This document shows, one piece after another, positions 30,518 to 42,794 of a stretch of DNA of 64,000 nt. Source of the stretch: Aristolochia californica. Taxonomy: Eukaryota > Streptophyta > Magnoliopsida > Piperales > Aristolochiaceae. How positions within the stretch are numbered: position 1 is the stretch's first letter; each line of letters starts with the position of its first letter. Both the position numbers and the translations under genes were made by a program. The notes beneath the pieces are model-generated. The model saw only the letters and a list, made by a program, of their open reading frames with translations, ran no database searches and was not told the origin of the DNA. The stretch spans positions 10,563,406 through 10,627,405 of the forward strand of contig JARWKL010000007.1 of the NCBI GenBank assembly GCA_029961685.1, read 5' to 3'.

Positions 30518-33483
30518 TATAGAAAGAAAGATAAAATATAGAAAGTAGAATGAAATATAGAAAGAAAGATGAAATATAGAAAGAAAAATAAAATACAGAA
30601 AGAAAGATGAAATATAGAAAGGAAAATGATATATAGAAAGAAAGTTGAAATATAGAAAGTAAAATGAAAAATAGTAAGAAAAATGATATATAGAAAGTGA
30701 GAAGAAAGAAAGAAAGAAAGATGAAATATAGAAAGTAAAATGAAGTATAGAAATAAAGATGAAATATAGAAAGAAGGTTAAAATAAAGAAATAAAAGGAA
30801 ACATAGAAAAAAAGATGAAATATAGAAAGTAAAATAAAATATAGAAATTAAGAAGATAAATAAAAAGTAAAATGAAATATAGAAAGGAAGATAAATAAAA
30901 AGTAAAATGAAATATAGAAAGGAAGATAAAAGATAGAATGTAAAATGTAATATTGAATGAAAGATGAAATATAAAAAATAAAAAGAAATATTCAAAGAAA
31001 AAAATATATAAAGAAAGATGAAATATAGAAAGAAAGATGAAATATAGAAAGTAAAATGAAATATAGGAAAAAAGATGAAATATATAAAGTAAAATTAAAT
31101 ATATAAAGAAATAAGAAATATAAAAATAAATATGAAATATAGAAAGTAAAATGAAATATAGAATGAAAGATGAAATATAGAAATTAACATGAAATATAGA
31201 AAGAAAGATTAAATATAGAAAGTAAAAATAAAAAATAGAAAGAAAGATGAAATATAGAATGAAAGATAAAATATAGAAAGTAAAATGAAATTTAGAAAGA
31301 AAGATGAAATATAGAAAATAAAATTAAATATAGAAAGTATGATGATATAGAGAAAGTAAAATGAAATATAGAAAGTAAAATGAAATATGGAAAGAAAGAT
31401 GAAATTAAGAAAGTAAAATGAAATATTGAAAGTATGACGATATATAGAAAGTAAAATTTAATATGTAAATAAAGAAGAAATATAGAATGAAAGACGAAAT
31501 ATAAAAAGTAAAATGAAATATAGGAAGAAAGATGAAATATAGAAGGTAAAATGAAATATAGTAAGAAAAATGATTTATAGAAAGTAACATGAAATAAAGA
31601 AAGAAAGATGAAATATAGAAAGTAAAATGAAATACAGAAAGAAAGATAAAATACATAAAGAAAGATGAAATATATACAAAGTAAAATGAAATATAGAAAG
31701 AAAGACGAAATATAGAAAGTAAAATGAAATATAGAAAAAAGATGAAATAAAGAAAGTAAAATGATATATTGTAAGAAAAATGATATATAGAAAGTAACAT
31801 GAAATAAAAAGAAAGATGAAATATAGGAAGTAAAATGAAATGTAGAAAGAAGATGAAATATAGAAAGAAGGTTAAAATAAAGAATGTAAAATGAAATATA
31901 GAATAAAAGACGATATATAGAAAGTAAAATTAAATATAGAAAGAAAGATAAAATATAGGAAGTAAAATGAAATGTAGAAAGAAGATGAAATATAGTAAGA
32001 TAGATGAAATAAAGAAAGTAAAATGAAATATAGAATAAAAGACGATATATAGAAAGTAAAATTAAATATAGAAAGAAAGATAAAATATAGAAAGTAGAAT
32101 GAAATATAGAAAGAAAGATGAAATATAGAAAGAAAAATAAAATACAGAAAGAAAGATGAAATATAGAAAGGAAAATGATATATAGAAAGAAAGTTGAAAT
32201 ATAGAAAGTAAAATGAAAAATAGTAAGAAAAATGATATATAGAAAGTGAGAAGAAAGAAAGAAAGAAAGATGAAATATAGAAAGTAAAATGAAGTATAGA
32301 AATAAAGATGAAATATAGAAAGAAGGTTAAAATAAAGAAATAAAAGGAAACATAGAAAAAAAGATGAAATATAGAAAGTAAAATAAAATATAGAAATTAA
32401 GAAGATAAATAAAAAGTAAAATGAAATATAGAAAGGAAGATAAATAAAAAGTAAAATGAAATATAGAAAGGAAGATAAATAAAAAGTAAAATGAAATATA
32501 GAAAGGAAGATAAAAGATAGAATGTAAAATGTAATATTGAATGAAAGATGAAATATAAAAAATAAAAAGAAATATTCAAAGAAAAAAATATATAAAGAAA
32601 GATGAAATATAGAAAGAAAGATGAAATATAGAAAGTAAAATGAAATATAGGAAAAAAGATGAAATATATAAAGTAAAATTAAATATATAAAGAAATAAGA
32701 AATATAAAAATAAATATGAAATATAGAAAGTAAAATGAAATATAGAATGAAAGATGAAATATAGAAATTAACATGAAATATAGAAAGAAAGATTAAATAT
32801 AGAAAGTAAAAATAAAAAATAGAAAGAAAGATGAAATATAGAATGAAAGATAAAATATAGAAAGTAAAATGAAATTTAGAAAGAAAGATGAAATATAGAA
32901 AATAAAATTAAATATAGAAAGTATGATGATATAGAGAAAGTAAAATGAAATATAGAAAGTAAAATGAAATATGGAAAGAAAGATGAAATTAAGAAAGTAA
33001 AATGAAATATTGAAAGTATGACGATATATAGAAAGTAAAATTTAATATGTAAATAAAGAAGAAATATAGAATGAAAGACGAAATATAAAAAGTAAAATGA
33101 AATATAGGAAGAAAGATGAAATATAGAAGGTAAAATGAAATATAGTAAGAAAAATGATTTATAGAAAGTAACATGAAATAAAGAAAGAAAGATGAAATAT
33201 AGAAAGTAAAATGAAATACAGAAAGAAAGATAAAATACATAAAGAAAGATGAAATATATACAAAGTAAAATGAAATATAGAAAGAAAGACGAAATATAGA
33301 AAGTAAAATGAAATATAGAAAAAAGATGAAATAAAGAAAGTAAAATGATATATTGTAAGAAAAATGATATATAGAAAGTAACATGAAATAAAAAGAAAGA
33401 TGAAATATAGGAAGTAAAATGAAATGTAGAAAGAAGATGAAATATAGAAAGAAGGTTAAAATAAAGAATGTAAAATGAAATAT
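30437..33483. repeat. 1.5-kb tandem duplication inside array 3
   Basis: About 30437-31899 and 31986-33483 are near-identical direct copies joined by about 86 bp. The offset grows from 1549 to 1584 because the second copy holds one more 35-bp unit. It is recent, or an assembly artefact. Confidence 0.85.
32403..32507. repeat. 35-bp unit, three copies (two in the sister duplicate)
   Basis: Three perfect 35-bp units starting AGATAAATAAAAAG; the first duplicate has only two, at 30854-30923. It shows unit gain or loss after the 1.5-kb duplication. Confidence 0.85.
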
Positions 33484-34826
33484 AAAAAGAAATATGAATT
33501 ATAGAAAGTAAAATGAAATATAGAAAGTGAAAAGATATTTAGAAAGTAAATAGAAAGAATGATGAAATATAGAAAGAAAAATGTAATATAGAAAGAAATA
33601 TGAAATAAAAAAAATAAAATGAAATATTGAAAGAAAAAGAAAATATAGAAAGTAAAATGAAATACAGAAATGAAAGATGAAATTTAGAGAGTAAAATGAA
33701 ATATAAAAAGTATGATGATATATAGAAAGTAAAAAGAAATATAGACATAAAAATGAAATACTGAAAGAAGGAAGAAATATAGAAATTTAAAATTTAATAT
33801 ATAAATAAAGAAGAAATATAAAAAAATATGATGTATAGAAAAAAAGTTGAAATATAGAAAGTAAAATGAAATAGAAAATGAAAGACGAAATATCGAATCT
33901 AAAATGAAATATAGAAAGATCGATGAAATATAGAAAGTAAAATGAATACAAAAATAAAGAAGAAATATAGAAAGTAAAATGAAATATAGTAAGAAAAATG
34001 ATATATAAAAAGTAACATGAAATAAATAAACAAAGATGAAATATAGAAAGTAAAATAAAATATAGAAAGAAAGATGAAATACATAAAGAAAGATGAAATA
34101 CATAAAGAAAGATGAAATATATACAAAGTAAAATGAAATATAGAAAGAAAGATAAAATATAGAAAATAGGATGATATATAGATAGTAAAATTAAATATTG
34201 AAAGAAAGATGAAATATAGAAAGTAAAAGGAAATTCAGAAATAAAGATGAAATATAAAAAGTAAAAGGAAATTCAGAAATAAAGATGAAATATAGAAAGT
34301 AAAATAAAATATAGAAAGAAAGTTGAAATATAGAAAGTAAAATGAAATATATTAAGAAAAATGATTTTGAAAGTAACATGACATAAATAAAGAAAGATGA
34401 AATATAGAAAGTAAAATGAAATACAGAAAGATAGATGAAATACATAAAGAAAGATGAAATATATACAAAGTAAAATAAAATATAGTAAGAAGGATGAAAT
34501 ATAGAAAGTAAAATGAAATATAGATATAAAGATGAAATACATAAAGAAAGATGAAATATATACAACGTAAAATGAAATATAGAAAGAAAGATGAAATATA
34601 GAAAGTAAAATGAAATATAGAAATAAAGATGAAATAAAGAAAGTAAAATGAAATATAGAAAGAAGATGAAATGTAGAAAGTAAAATGAAATACTGAAAGA
34701 AGGATGAAATATAGAAATGTAAAATTTAATATATAAAGAAAGAAGAAATATAAAAATAAATATGAAATTAGAAAAAAAGTATTACAGATGTTACAAATGA
34801 ATTTGTCATAGTCATATCCTGCACAA

Positions 34827-36117
34827 TTATTTTCTTTTAGATTTTGCTTCGCATATTCGAAACATGGTAGCAATGTATTCGTCATCTTCCAAAGGCTGAC
34901 TATCTGGTAATGACTCATTAGCATTCTCATCATGCTCTTCAATACTGTCATCTTCTTCTTCTTCTTCTTCTTCTGCAGCAGATGGTTCGGACACAGACAC
35001 ATTGTCTTTTGCTGGGTGAGAGGATGTGCCTTCATTGTACTGTGGAACTATAGAATCCTTCATTGATTCTAATAATTTTTTCATAATTTCTTTCTCCGAA
35101 ATATTCGGCATCAAACTCCTTAATTGAGTTTTGAAACTTTCAAATAAATTTTTGGAGTCATAATGGATTTCCGGGATTCTGTGTAATCCAAGCATGTTTT
35201 CATTTTGAATGATAGCAGACCCAATTTCTGCCACTTTTGCATAAATATTGGGGAAATTCTTCCACCAACGAACATGAAATGTCCGCAATAATACTAGTAG
35301 GCCTTTATCATTAAAGCCTGTAGTACAATCCCATCTCCAAATCCATAGTATCGAAAATACCATAAAGAAGATCAGACTGCTACTATTTCTTGGGGGTTTT
35401 TCAAAACCCAGAGCTTTAAGCTCAGGACTGGATTGAGTCCATTTCACAAAACAAACCTTAATAGGCTCGGGTAATATTTAAGTGGGTGGCCCAAATTTGT
35501 TCCACCATGCAAATACCCAACTGGGTAGAGGTAATAACTCTGATAGATATTCTTTTCCCATTGAAAAAACCAGGAAGGCCTATGGGAGGGATTTTGGTAA
35601 TAGAAGGTATTATTCCAAGAATCCATATAATCCCAATAATTAAATTCCTTATCATTAGGAAGATTATCTACTTTAGCTAGATCAAATTTTCCCCATGTTG
35701 AGGGATGCATGAATCTTTGAATCATACATTTACTGTACGCTCTTGGGCTATCCCATTTAGCCACATTTGACAGAGTATGATGCACTGCTATAGAATTCAA
35801 ATGAACCAAAATTGATTCAAAGGAATACCATCGTTTTCCTGCACGGATGGGACAGTAGGCTTCTCCAAGCCATTTATGTAACATCTCCCAGGAATCCAAT
35901 GTACCCTCTAAGTCCTCTTTATTGAGGATAAAAATTGTCTCCGTATCCGGAAGAGTAATATACTTTGGTTCTGCTTCTAGTGTCTCTTTATACGACACCG
36001 AGGCTTTGTCCTTCTTGTCTGAGGAATTTCCTCTTTCCTGATTTTTGCGGCCTCGGCCTCTTGATTGATTACCACGTCCTCTCATTGGGAGTGGATACCC
36101 CTTGCGAGGTTATACAT
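34827..36117 (-). pseudogene. Florendovirus-like ORF2, copy 4 (frameshifted)
   Basis: Minus strand, ATG 36117-36115 overlapping the polyprotein stop as ATGTATAA, as in copies 1 and 2. An early one-base loss shifts the frame; from an internal ATG (36085) the RGRG-rich start and the Trp-rich core (WDYMDSWNN, SWFFQWEKN) are open, with a second shift near 35540. The C-terminal part keeps RTFHVRWWKNFP and has a longer acidic run of nine Glu/Asp near 34970. It is more diverged from copies 1 and 2 than they are from each other, which makes the shared core the best evidence that ORF2 encodes a real protein. The copy is cut off about 40 bp after ORF2. Confidence 0.8.
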
Positions 36118-38556
36118 GATTTTGACCCTGGAGAAATTCACGGGTTAGAAAATCTGGTAAGGAGTTCAATTATCCTTTGATATGTTCAATATCAAAATCA
36201 AAGGCGCTTAATTTCGCCTGCCATCTAGCAAAGATTTGTTTGGAAGTAAGATTCTTCACATCCTTCTTAAGAATTGATTTGGCAGCTGAACAATCAACTC
36301 TTAAAAGGAATTTTTGATTTAATAAATCATTTTGAAATTTATGAATGCACTTAATTATTGCCAAAATTTCTTGTTTAACAGTGGAATAATTAATCTGTGC
36401 ATCATGCTAGTTTCCAGAGGTAAATTGAACAAGTTCTTCTTTACCAGCTGAATTTCTTTGTTGTAATATGCCACCATAGCCTATATGGGAGGCATCTGTC
36501 TCTACAACCTTTGGATAAGAAGGGTTAGTCAGGTTAAGACAAGGGAGTTGTTTAACTTTACTTTTGATTAATTGGACTGCCTGAGTATGTTTAGGAGTCC
36601 AAGGCTCAGGATTCTTTTTGAGTCTTTTATGTAATATTGCTGAATTTTGTGCAAGATGAGGATAATAGTCAGCAATATAATTGAGACTTCCAAGAAATCT
36701 CTGAAGTTGAGTTTTATCCAGTGATTCATCAGGGAACTTGGATATTGTGAATATTGTGACCTAAAAATCGAACAGAGGTCTGAAATAATTTTATTTTGGG
36801 TGCCGATATCACCAACCCATGTTTTCTAATAACTGTTTTGAAAACATGTAAATGCTTAAAATGAGCATCAGTAGATTCTGAATAAACAAGGATACATCAA
36901 TGTAAACAATTGTAAACTCAGAATAAGAAGCAAATTTCTCATTCATGATATTCTAAAATTCAGATGGAGCATTTTTCAAACAAAAAGGCATAACATTCCA
37001 TTCGAAGTGACCAAAAGGGACAGTGAATGCAGTCTTGTATTTATCCTTTTCGTTGTCTTGAATTTGCTAATATCCAGATTTCAAATCAAATTTGGAAAAG
37101 ATTTTAGTAAAAAAAAATCTGTCTAATAAATCTTTTTTGTTTGGGATAGGATAACGAATCCATCTCAAACAATCATTAAGTGGTTTATAATTAACCACTA
37201 ATCTTGGAACACCTCACTCCTTCTCTGCATTTTTATTGACTTAAAAAGCAGTACAACTCCATGGGGAGTAAGATTTTGTAATTAATTTTTTATCCAATAA
37301 ATTTTGGATTTCCTTTTTGCAAAGATCTAGTAAGGCATGTTCATTTGACTAGGCCATGCTTTTGTCGGAATGGTTCTTTCATTGAACCCATCAATATAGG
37401 GTAACGACACAATATATTTATGTCGATTCCAAAAAGCTGTAGGAATGTCACTACAAATTTCTTGGGCAAATAGTTTCTGAAGAGAATTAATTTTCTCTTT
37501 GATCTCTGTAGTTTCCAACTGCTATTCAAGGGTTAAAAATTGAATTTCTTTATGAAGAAACTAAGTTGATGTTCTTTGACATTTCCCAATTCTGATATCT
37601 CATTGATAAAACTAATTTGAGGAGGAGATTTGAAAGAGAAATATATAGGTTTATTATGAACTTGTCCAAGAATTCCATGGTTGTCAATGCCCTTAATTGG
37701 CATGATTTTCTTCAGAAAAGGAGTGCCTAATATAACTTGTTGAGTCATATTTTTGACTAACAAAAAGTCTATAATAATGCACTGATCATTAGTACATATG
37801 GAGGCATTGTTTAATTTATATTTAATTTTCATTTTGTCTCCATTGGCATTGGCAAAAGTTTGAGTTGTTTTCTCAAAGTATTGGGTTGGAATCAACCTTC
37901 CTGGATGCAATTTAAGTCTGCTCCACTATCAATCAGAGTTGTCAGTTTAGGAATGACAAAGTTTTGATCAATAACTAAATTGATAACCGTATGCCATCTT
38001 TGATGGATGACTTTGGTGATTTGATTAAGAAAAGGATCATCAGATTTCTTTTCTTGACTCAAATCCTTTTGTACATATTTTTGTTTTTTTTTTCAAGATT
38101 TTTATAAAGGGATTTTAATTCTTTTAATTCAAGCTTGATTTCTTTAATTTCTCCTTGTAATGAGGAGATGGAGACTGGTTGTTTCGAAGAATTGGTTTCT
38201 TCATAACGACCAATAATTTCCTTCAAAGAATAAGGTTTAACTCCTTGGATGGGAGGTATCTTTGAAGTACTTTGAATTTGATCAAGATATTCTTTGATTA
38301 AATATCTTTTCATTTGAGGATCTTCCTCTTGATCAATGTACTTAAGCATAAGTTGTTGATCATTAATCAGAACATTAATCTGATGCATTTGAGCCACAGA
38401 TTGCAAATGCGAACAACTACAATCTTGGCCTTCTTCTGATTGGCTAGATGAAGCATAATCAATATCATCCCCTGAATCAGAATTTAAGAGAATTTTTGCC
38501 CACTGGATTCTCAATCCTTCTTCAATCTGAAGTTGGTTAAGTTTCTCTTTTGTTTT
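36110..38556 (-). pseudogene. Florendovirus-like AP-RT-RNase H, copy 4 (heavily decayed)
   Basis: All domains of the copy 2 polyprotein can be traced on the minus strand, but in short frames: RNase H (about 36120-36500), RT (about 36760-37520), protease and linker (37530-37960), and the acidic/coiled-coil stretch (38059-38514, with a run of ten T near 38090). Many stops, small indels and an altered RT start show this copy is older than copies 1-3. No product is expected. Confidence 0.85.
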
Positions 38557-40583
38557 GCATCTATTTGAATAGTGGCCTAATTTACCACAATTATAACAGA
38601 CAATTTTCTTTTTGTCTAGAGGATTTCTTCTAGGAGGAGGTCTCTGACGAGGAGGAGGTGTCCTAGGTTCATGACGAGTCTTGTGATGAGATTGTCTTTT
38701 GGGATATCTCCTACTCTGGTGTGAGTAGGGTTCGGGTCTCTTAGAATGAAAGACTTTCCCTTTGCCCTTCCTGTAATTGCAAGGTAGTGGTCTTGTGTCA
38801 CAGGCGAACTGTTCTCAGAATTCACCAAGCTCTCGCTTTCTAGTAAGATTTTGTTTCTTAAGCTGAGCTTGCAATTTTAAATCATTACATAAGGTCAGTC
38901 CTTCTAGGATGATAGCACTAGTAAGGAGACCATATGTATATTGATGGTAGTTAATAATTCCTACCTCATTACCTAACCTTTTTCTTACCTTACTGGCAAA
39001 AAGAGTTAGTAACCCATCAATAAATTTAGCTTTCCAATATTCATTATTGGCATCTGTTCTTTGCATAACCTTAGTAAGGAAAACAACTTTATTCCATCTA
39101 AAATGGCTAAGTGTTCTACACCTAAGATTCTGCAAAACTTCTCTTCCCTTATTAGTAGTGGAAGTCAAGTTTCCTATAAAATGATGAACAATACATGAAA
39201 TCAAGGTATAAACTGCATCGTCCTCGTCGAGGTAGGCTTGGCCTGATTCAATCTTGATAACCTTTTTGGAATTGTAAATTTCATGATGTTGTTCAGTGGT
39301 GAGGATATTATCCCACCAACATTTGAGGGTTCCAGAAAACCCAGCGGTTAACATTTCTGCTATTTCTTGATCAGAATTCTTATGTTGCCGACAGATTGTA
39401 CAATACATAAGCATTCTGCGACAATGTTCTAGAATCTGATATTCAGACATGGCATCTATGTTCCATTCATAGATGGCTTTTCCATCATAAGCTTTTTGAT
39501 CTATATACACATTCTCTTCATATAATAGGTCCTGAGGTGTAGGCCTATGATAATAGAGTTTGTGATTTAGATCCCAACACTGAGTAGATTTCTTTGAATA
39601 ATCCAATTTTTGAATACTCGGTTGGTCTTGAATAATTTCCTGAAGAATTTCTTCAGTCTGATTGACATTGGTGAGACCTAAATCTTTGAGATTTAATGCT
39701 TGACCAACATCAGAATTAGAGTATGCTAAAGGAGTTAAATCTTCAATATTTTGTGATAAAGAATCTTCTTGAGATTCATCATCATGAGATTCTTGAGCTT
39801 CCAGGATATGGAGGCTTTAACGAACCTCAGCAGCTCTTGCCTCTTGGGCATTTTGGGCTTGTTTAATTTGATCTTTCGATAGATTTAATTTTCCCAATCT
39901 GAAAAATAATTCCTCATCTACTTCGGAATGATTATCCAATTTAAAGTTCCTAACTAGAATTGGTGGTTTGATGAGCGGTTTATTGTTCATCAATAATGGT
40001 AATTTGTGAGAAGATAAGTCATAGGGATTTTGACAATATTTCTCGGTTGTATCTTTTTCCAACAAATCTTTAATATGCGTTAGCTGTTGGCCAATTGTTT
40101 GAAGATTTAAATTGGTAAAGTTGTTTTGTTTCTTGATCTGACCCATAGGATTCGGATGGACTTTAGGATTGACAAAAGCAACTGCTTCAACATAATCAGG
40201 GGATTTCCCTGATGCGTTTGGAAATTCAAGCTTTATCGGATCAGTAGGAGGATGGACTGATCTGATGGTAATGCCAGACCAAAGCTGCCATTCTTTCATT
40301 AGGGTAGAAAGAGTAGGCACAGTGGAAGAACCTAAGGGTCGTTTCTCCGCTTGCTTCAGTCTGAAACGCATAAACCAATCAACAAAAGACATAATTACAA
40401 TATCTGTTTCCAAATAAAGATAAAAGTAGTTGAAAATGCCATGCGTTCTACCTCCCCATAGGTGTCAAAAAACTAGTTTTTGAAACCTAGATTATTGGGG
40501 TGAAAGAATTCAGCTTTAATTGCTGCTTTGTCCACCACAAAAGGTGGTGGGTCTTGGACACTTTGATGAGGTAGAAAAATCAT
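38557..40583 (-). pseudogene. Viral coat protein with intact zinc knuckle, copy 4 (broken)
   Basis: ATG 40583-40581 lies 2 nt after the MP stop, and the first codons are in frame with AAIKAEFFHPNN. Breaks: Trp to stop in FKN.FFD, small indels near 40440, and further stops. The core (VDWFMRFRLKQ, then LKCWWDNIL) and the basic tail are recognisable. The zinc knuckle at 38598-38557 reads CYNCGKLGHYSNRC, with Ser where copies 2 and 3 have the stop, so the ancestral knuckle was intact. Confidence 0.8.
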
Positions 40584-40585
40584 AA

Positions 40586-41606
40586 TCACAAAGTAAAACC
40601 AGTCATTTCACTGGGAGTGGGAGAAGTCCTTTCATGCTCCCTTTCTCGGTAACCCCATGAGGTATTTGGTTGTCTGATATGTGGATTCCTTTGAATGAGG
40701 AATCATCCTTTATGGATTGTTTTTCATCCAAGTCCTGTAGGCGAGAGGATTGGCCTACATCAAAATATCGGGATGATGATGGTGGTAAAGAGACCCGGTA
40801 AGGAGTCGTGTCCTTGAAATTAATTACCACATCGCCATCTGCTGATTGGATGACTTGATCAATATCCTAATTAATCAGGAGTCGTGGAGGAACAACGTGG
40901 GGAATTGTCCAATTGGCTGGGAAATGAATTTCCTCCTAGTTGATCATTGTTGGAGTGGCAACATTTGCACTCATAAGATCGGTTTTGATTAATACAGTCT
41001 TACTCTGATCTGGTAAGTGTAATACCTTATTTACTAAGGTATTCATAATTTTAAAATGAATCCTTGCAATTACTGCAATGGTTTTAGTTCCAGGAACAAA
41101 ATTGTATCCCTGTGTTAGAATAGTCAACTGGATAGATTCTAACAAATTCCTATCTGTTAAAGATAGGGTGAGGTTTGGATGGACATTAAAATAAACAGGT
41201 CCCCAACTGAGACTTGTTTCAACTATACCCATTAATGAGGGTTTCCAGTCCAAAAAGTGACCATCCCGAAGTATGCCCTGCAAACATGTGTTCATCCCTA
41301 GTAAGGTCAACGGTTTGAACGCAATCTGTATGCATCCAATATGCATGTATTTTTTCTCAGTATAAGCGAGATACTTATTGAGATCTGTAAACTCTAATAA
41401 TTTTAGAGTAGAATCTTGATTTCAAGATTAATTGTTTGTTCCATGGTTTTAATTCCCATGGTACTCGAATGGGTGAAAGTCCCTTTCTTGTATATGGATG
41501 TAGGTTTAATGGACAGAATTGTCCGATCATTTAATTGTTGTTGAACTTTATATTCAACCAACGATGGATTCTTAACCGATCCAGTAATCCTACTACTGAA
41601 TGCCAT
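40586..41606 (-). pseudogene. Viral movement protein, full span, copy 4 (frameshifted)
   Basis: The only copy spanning MP from its ATG (41606-41604) to its stop (TGA 40588-40586), about 340 codons. Seen: HIGCIQIAFKPL, LDWKPSLMGIVETSLS, YFNVHPNLTLSL, FHFKIMN-type and INWEEIHFPANW-type blocks, and a Ser/Pro-rich tail. Frameshifts lie near 41420 (single A lost) and 40650 (two bases lost against copy 5), plus internal stops. It is a 30K-type movement protein by motif and position. Confidence 0.8.
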
Positions 41607-42132
41607 ATTTGAACAAATTAAAAATTTAAAAACCAAATTTAAAACACAATTAAAAGTAAACTAAATTAAACTACAACGAAGAGTGGTCATAGAAAACCAG
41701 GAGGAATATTCTAGTATGAAGTAAACATATTATAAACTAATTATATGGTAATCATGAATGAAGCGAAATGTTGTTCAGAATATCATAATTAATTTACTGT
41801 TCATCATCTTCTTGAGTAGATACACGTCTGTCAACGATTTATGAGTATAGCGGCCCTTCAACGCCTACACCTATCCACAGCAACGGCAACACGGGCATAC
41901 CTCAATGCGACTTGGGTGACGTCTCATATCATAACAAGAATGAAGATGAATAGTAAAACCATTATAACATTGTGAAGTAAGTTGACTCCCCTGATGATTA
42001 AGATATAAAAAATTTATAATAGATTACTCCATACCTGGATATTCAGGATTTAGCCAAAGTCAGTGGGAAGTAGGAAGTTAAACGGAAGGCAAATTAAAGA
42101 AAAGAAAAAAAGATAGACGAAACTCGAGAATA
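41607..42132 (-). other. Viral leader of copy 4, primer site deleted, joined to copy 5
   Basis: Minus-strand equivalent of 3540-4096. The GC-rich island (about 41780-41935) is well conserved. Next to GAATATCCAGG (near 42050) about 20 bp that hold the tRNA-Met site in copy 1 are missing, while the pyrimidine-rich stretch beyond is still recognisable to about 42110. At about 42132 the sequence jumps to the protease region of copy 5. No gene lies here. Confidence 0.6.
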
Positions 42133-42794
42133 AACCCTTCCTGGATGCAGTTTAAGTCTGTTCCACTATCATTCAGAGCTATCAGTTTAGGAATGACAAA
42201 GTTCTGATCAATAACTAAATTGATAACCGTATGCCATCTTTGATGGATGACTTTGGTGATTTGATTAAGAAAAGGATCATCAGATTTCTTTTCTTGAGTC
42301 AAATCCTTTTGTACATATTTTTGTTTTTGTTCAAGCTTTTTATAAAGGGATTTTAATTCTTTTAATTCAAGCTTGATTTCTTCAATTTCTCCTTGTAATG
42401 AGGAGATGGAGACTAGTTGTTTCGAAGAATTGGTTTCTTCATAACGACAAATAATTTCCTTCAAAGAATAAGGTTTAACTCCTTGGATGGGAGGTATCTT
42501 TGAAGTACTTTGAATTTGATCAAGATATTCTTTGATTAAATATCTTTTCGTTTGAGGATCTTCCTCTTGATCAATGTTCTTAAGCATAAGTTGTTGAGCA
42601 TTAGTTAGGACATTAATCTGATGCATTTGAGCCACAAATTGTAAATGCGAACAACTACAATCTTGGCCTTCTTTTGATTGGCTGGATGAAGCATAATCAA
42701 TATCATCCCCTGAATCAGAATTTAAGAGAATTTTTTCCAACTGGATTCTCAATCCTTCATCAATCTGAAGTTGGTTAAGTTTCTCTTTTGTTTT
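42133..42794 (-). pseudogene. Florendovirus-like linker and protease start, copy 5 (truncated)
   Basis: Minus strand, directly after the zinc knuckle: acidic stretch, Lys/Glu coiled coil, then the protease motif with altered residues (LNDSGTDLNC against LIDSGADLNC). It ends abruptly at the junction with the copy 4 leader. The frame from 43124 to 42078 is open, and its last codons are derived from leader sequence. Confidence 0.75.

Larger units (their letters stand above)
25672..34785. repeat. Satellite array 3 (A-rich on plus strand)
   Basis: 9.1 kb of the same satellite in the A-rich orientation (GAAATATAGAAAGTAAAATG, GAAAGAAAGATG). A landmark variant, ATACATAAAGAAAGATG next to ATATATACAAAG, recurs near 28300, 31660, 33240, 34100, 34450 and 34555, and also in arrays 1 and 2, which points to higher-order repeats. 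Nested tandem duplications are listed separately. No gene is seen; minus-strand frames are low-complexity artefacts. The array ends at the decayed 3' side of virus copy 4. Confidence 0.93.

Noticed and set aside
25855..34565. Minus-strand hydrophobic frames across array 3, and similar ones at 61048-63964
   Set aside because: Same satellite artefact; frame length only reflects the lack of stop codons on that strand.
34352..35035. A minus-strand frame joining the acidic end of viral ORF2 to satellite
   Set aside because: It is an alternate frame of ORF2 copy 4 that runs by chance into array 3.
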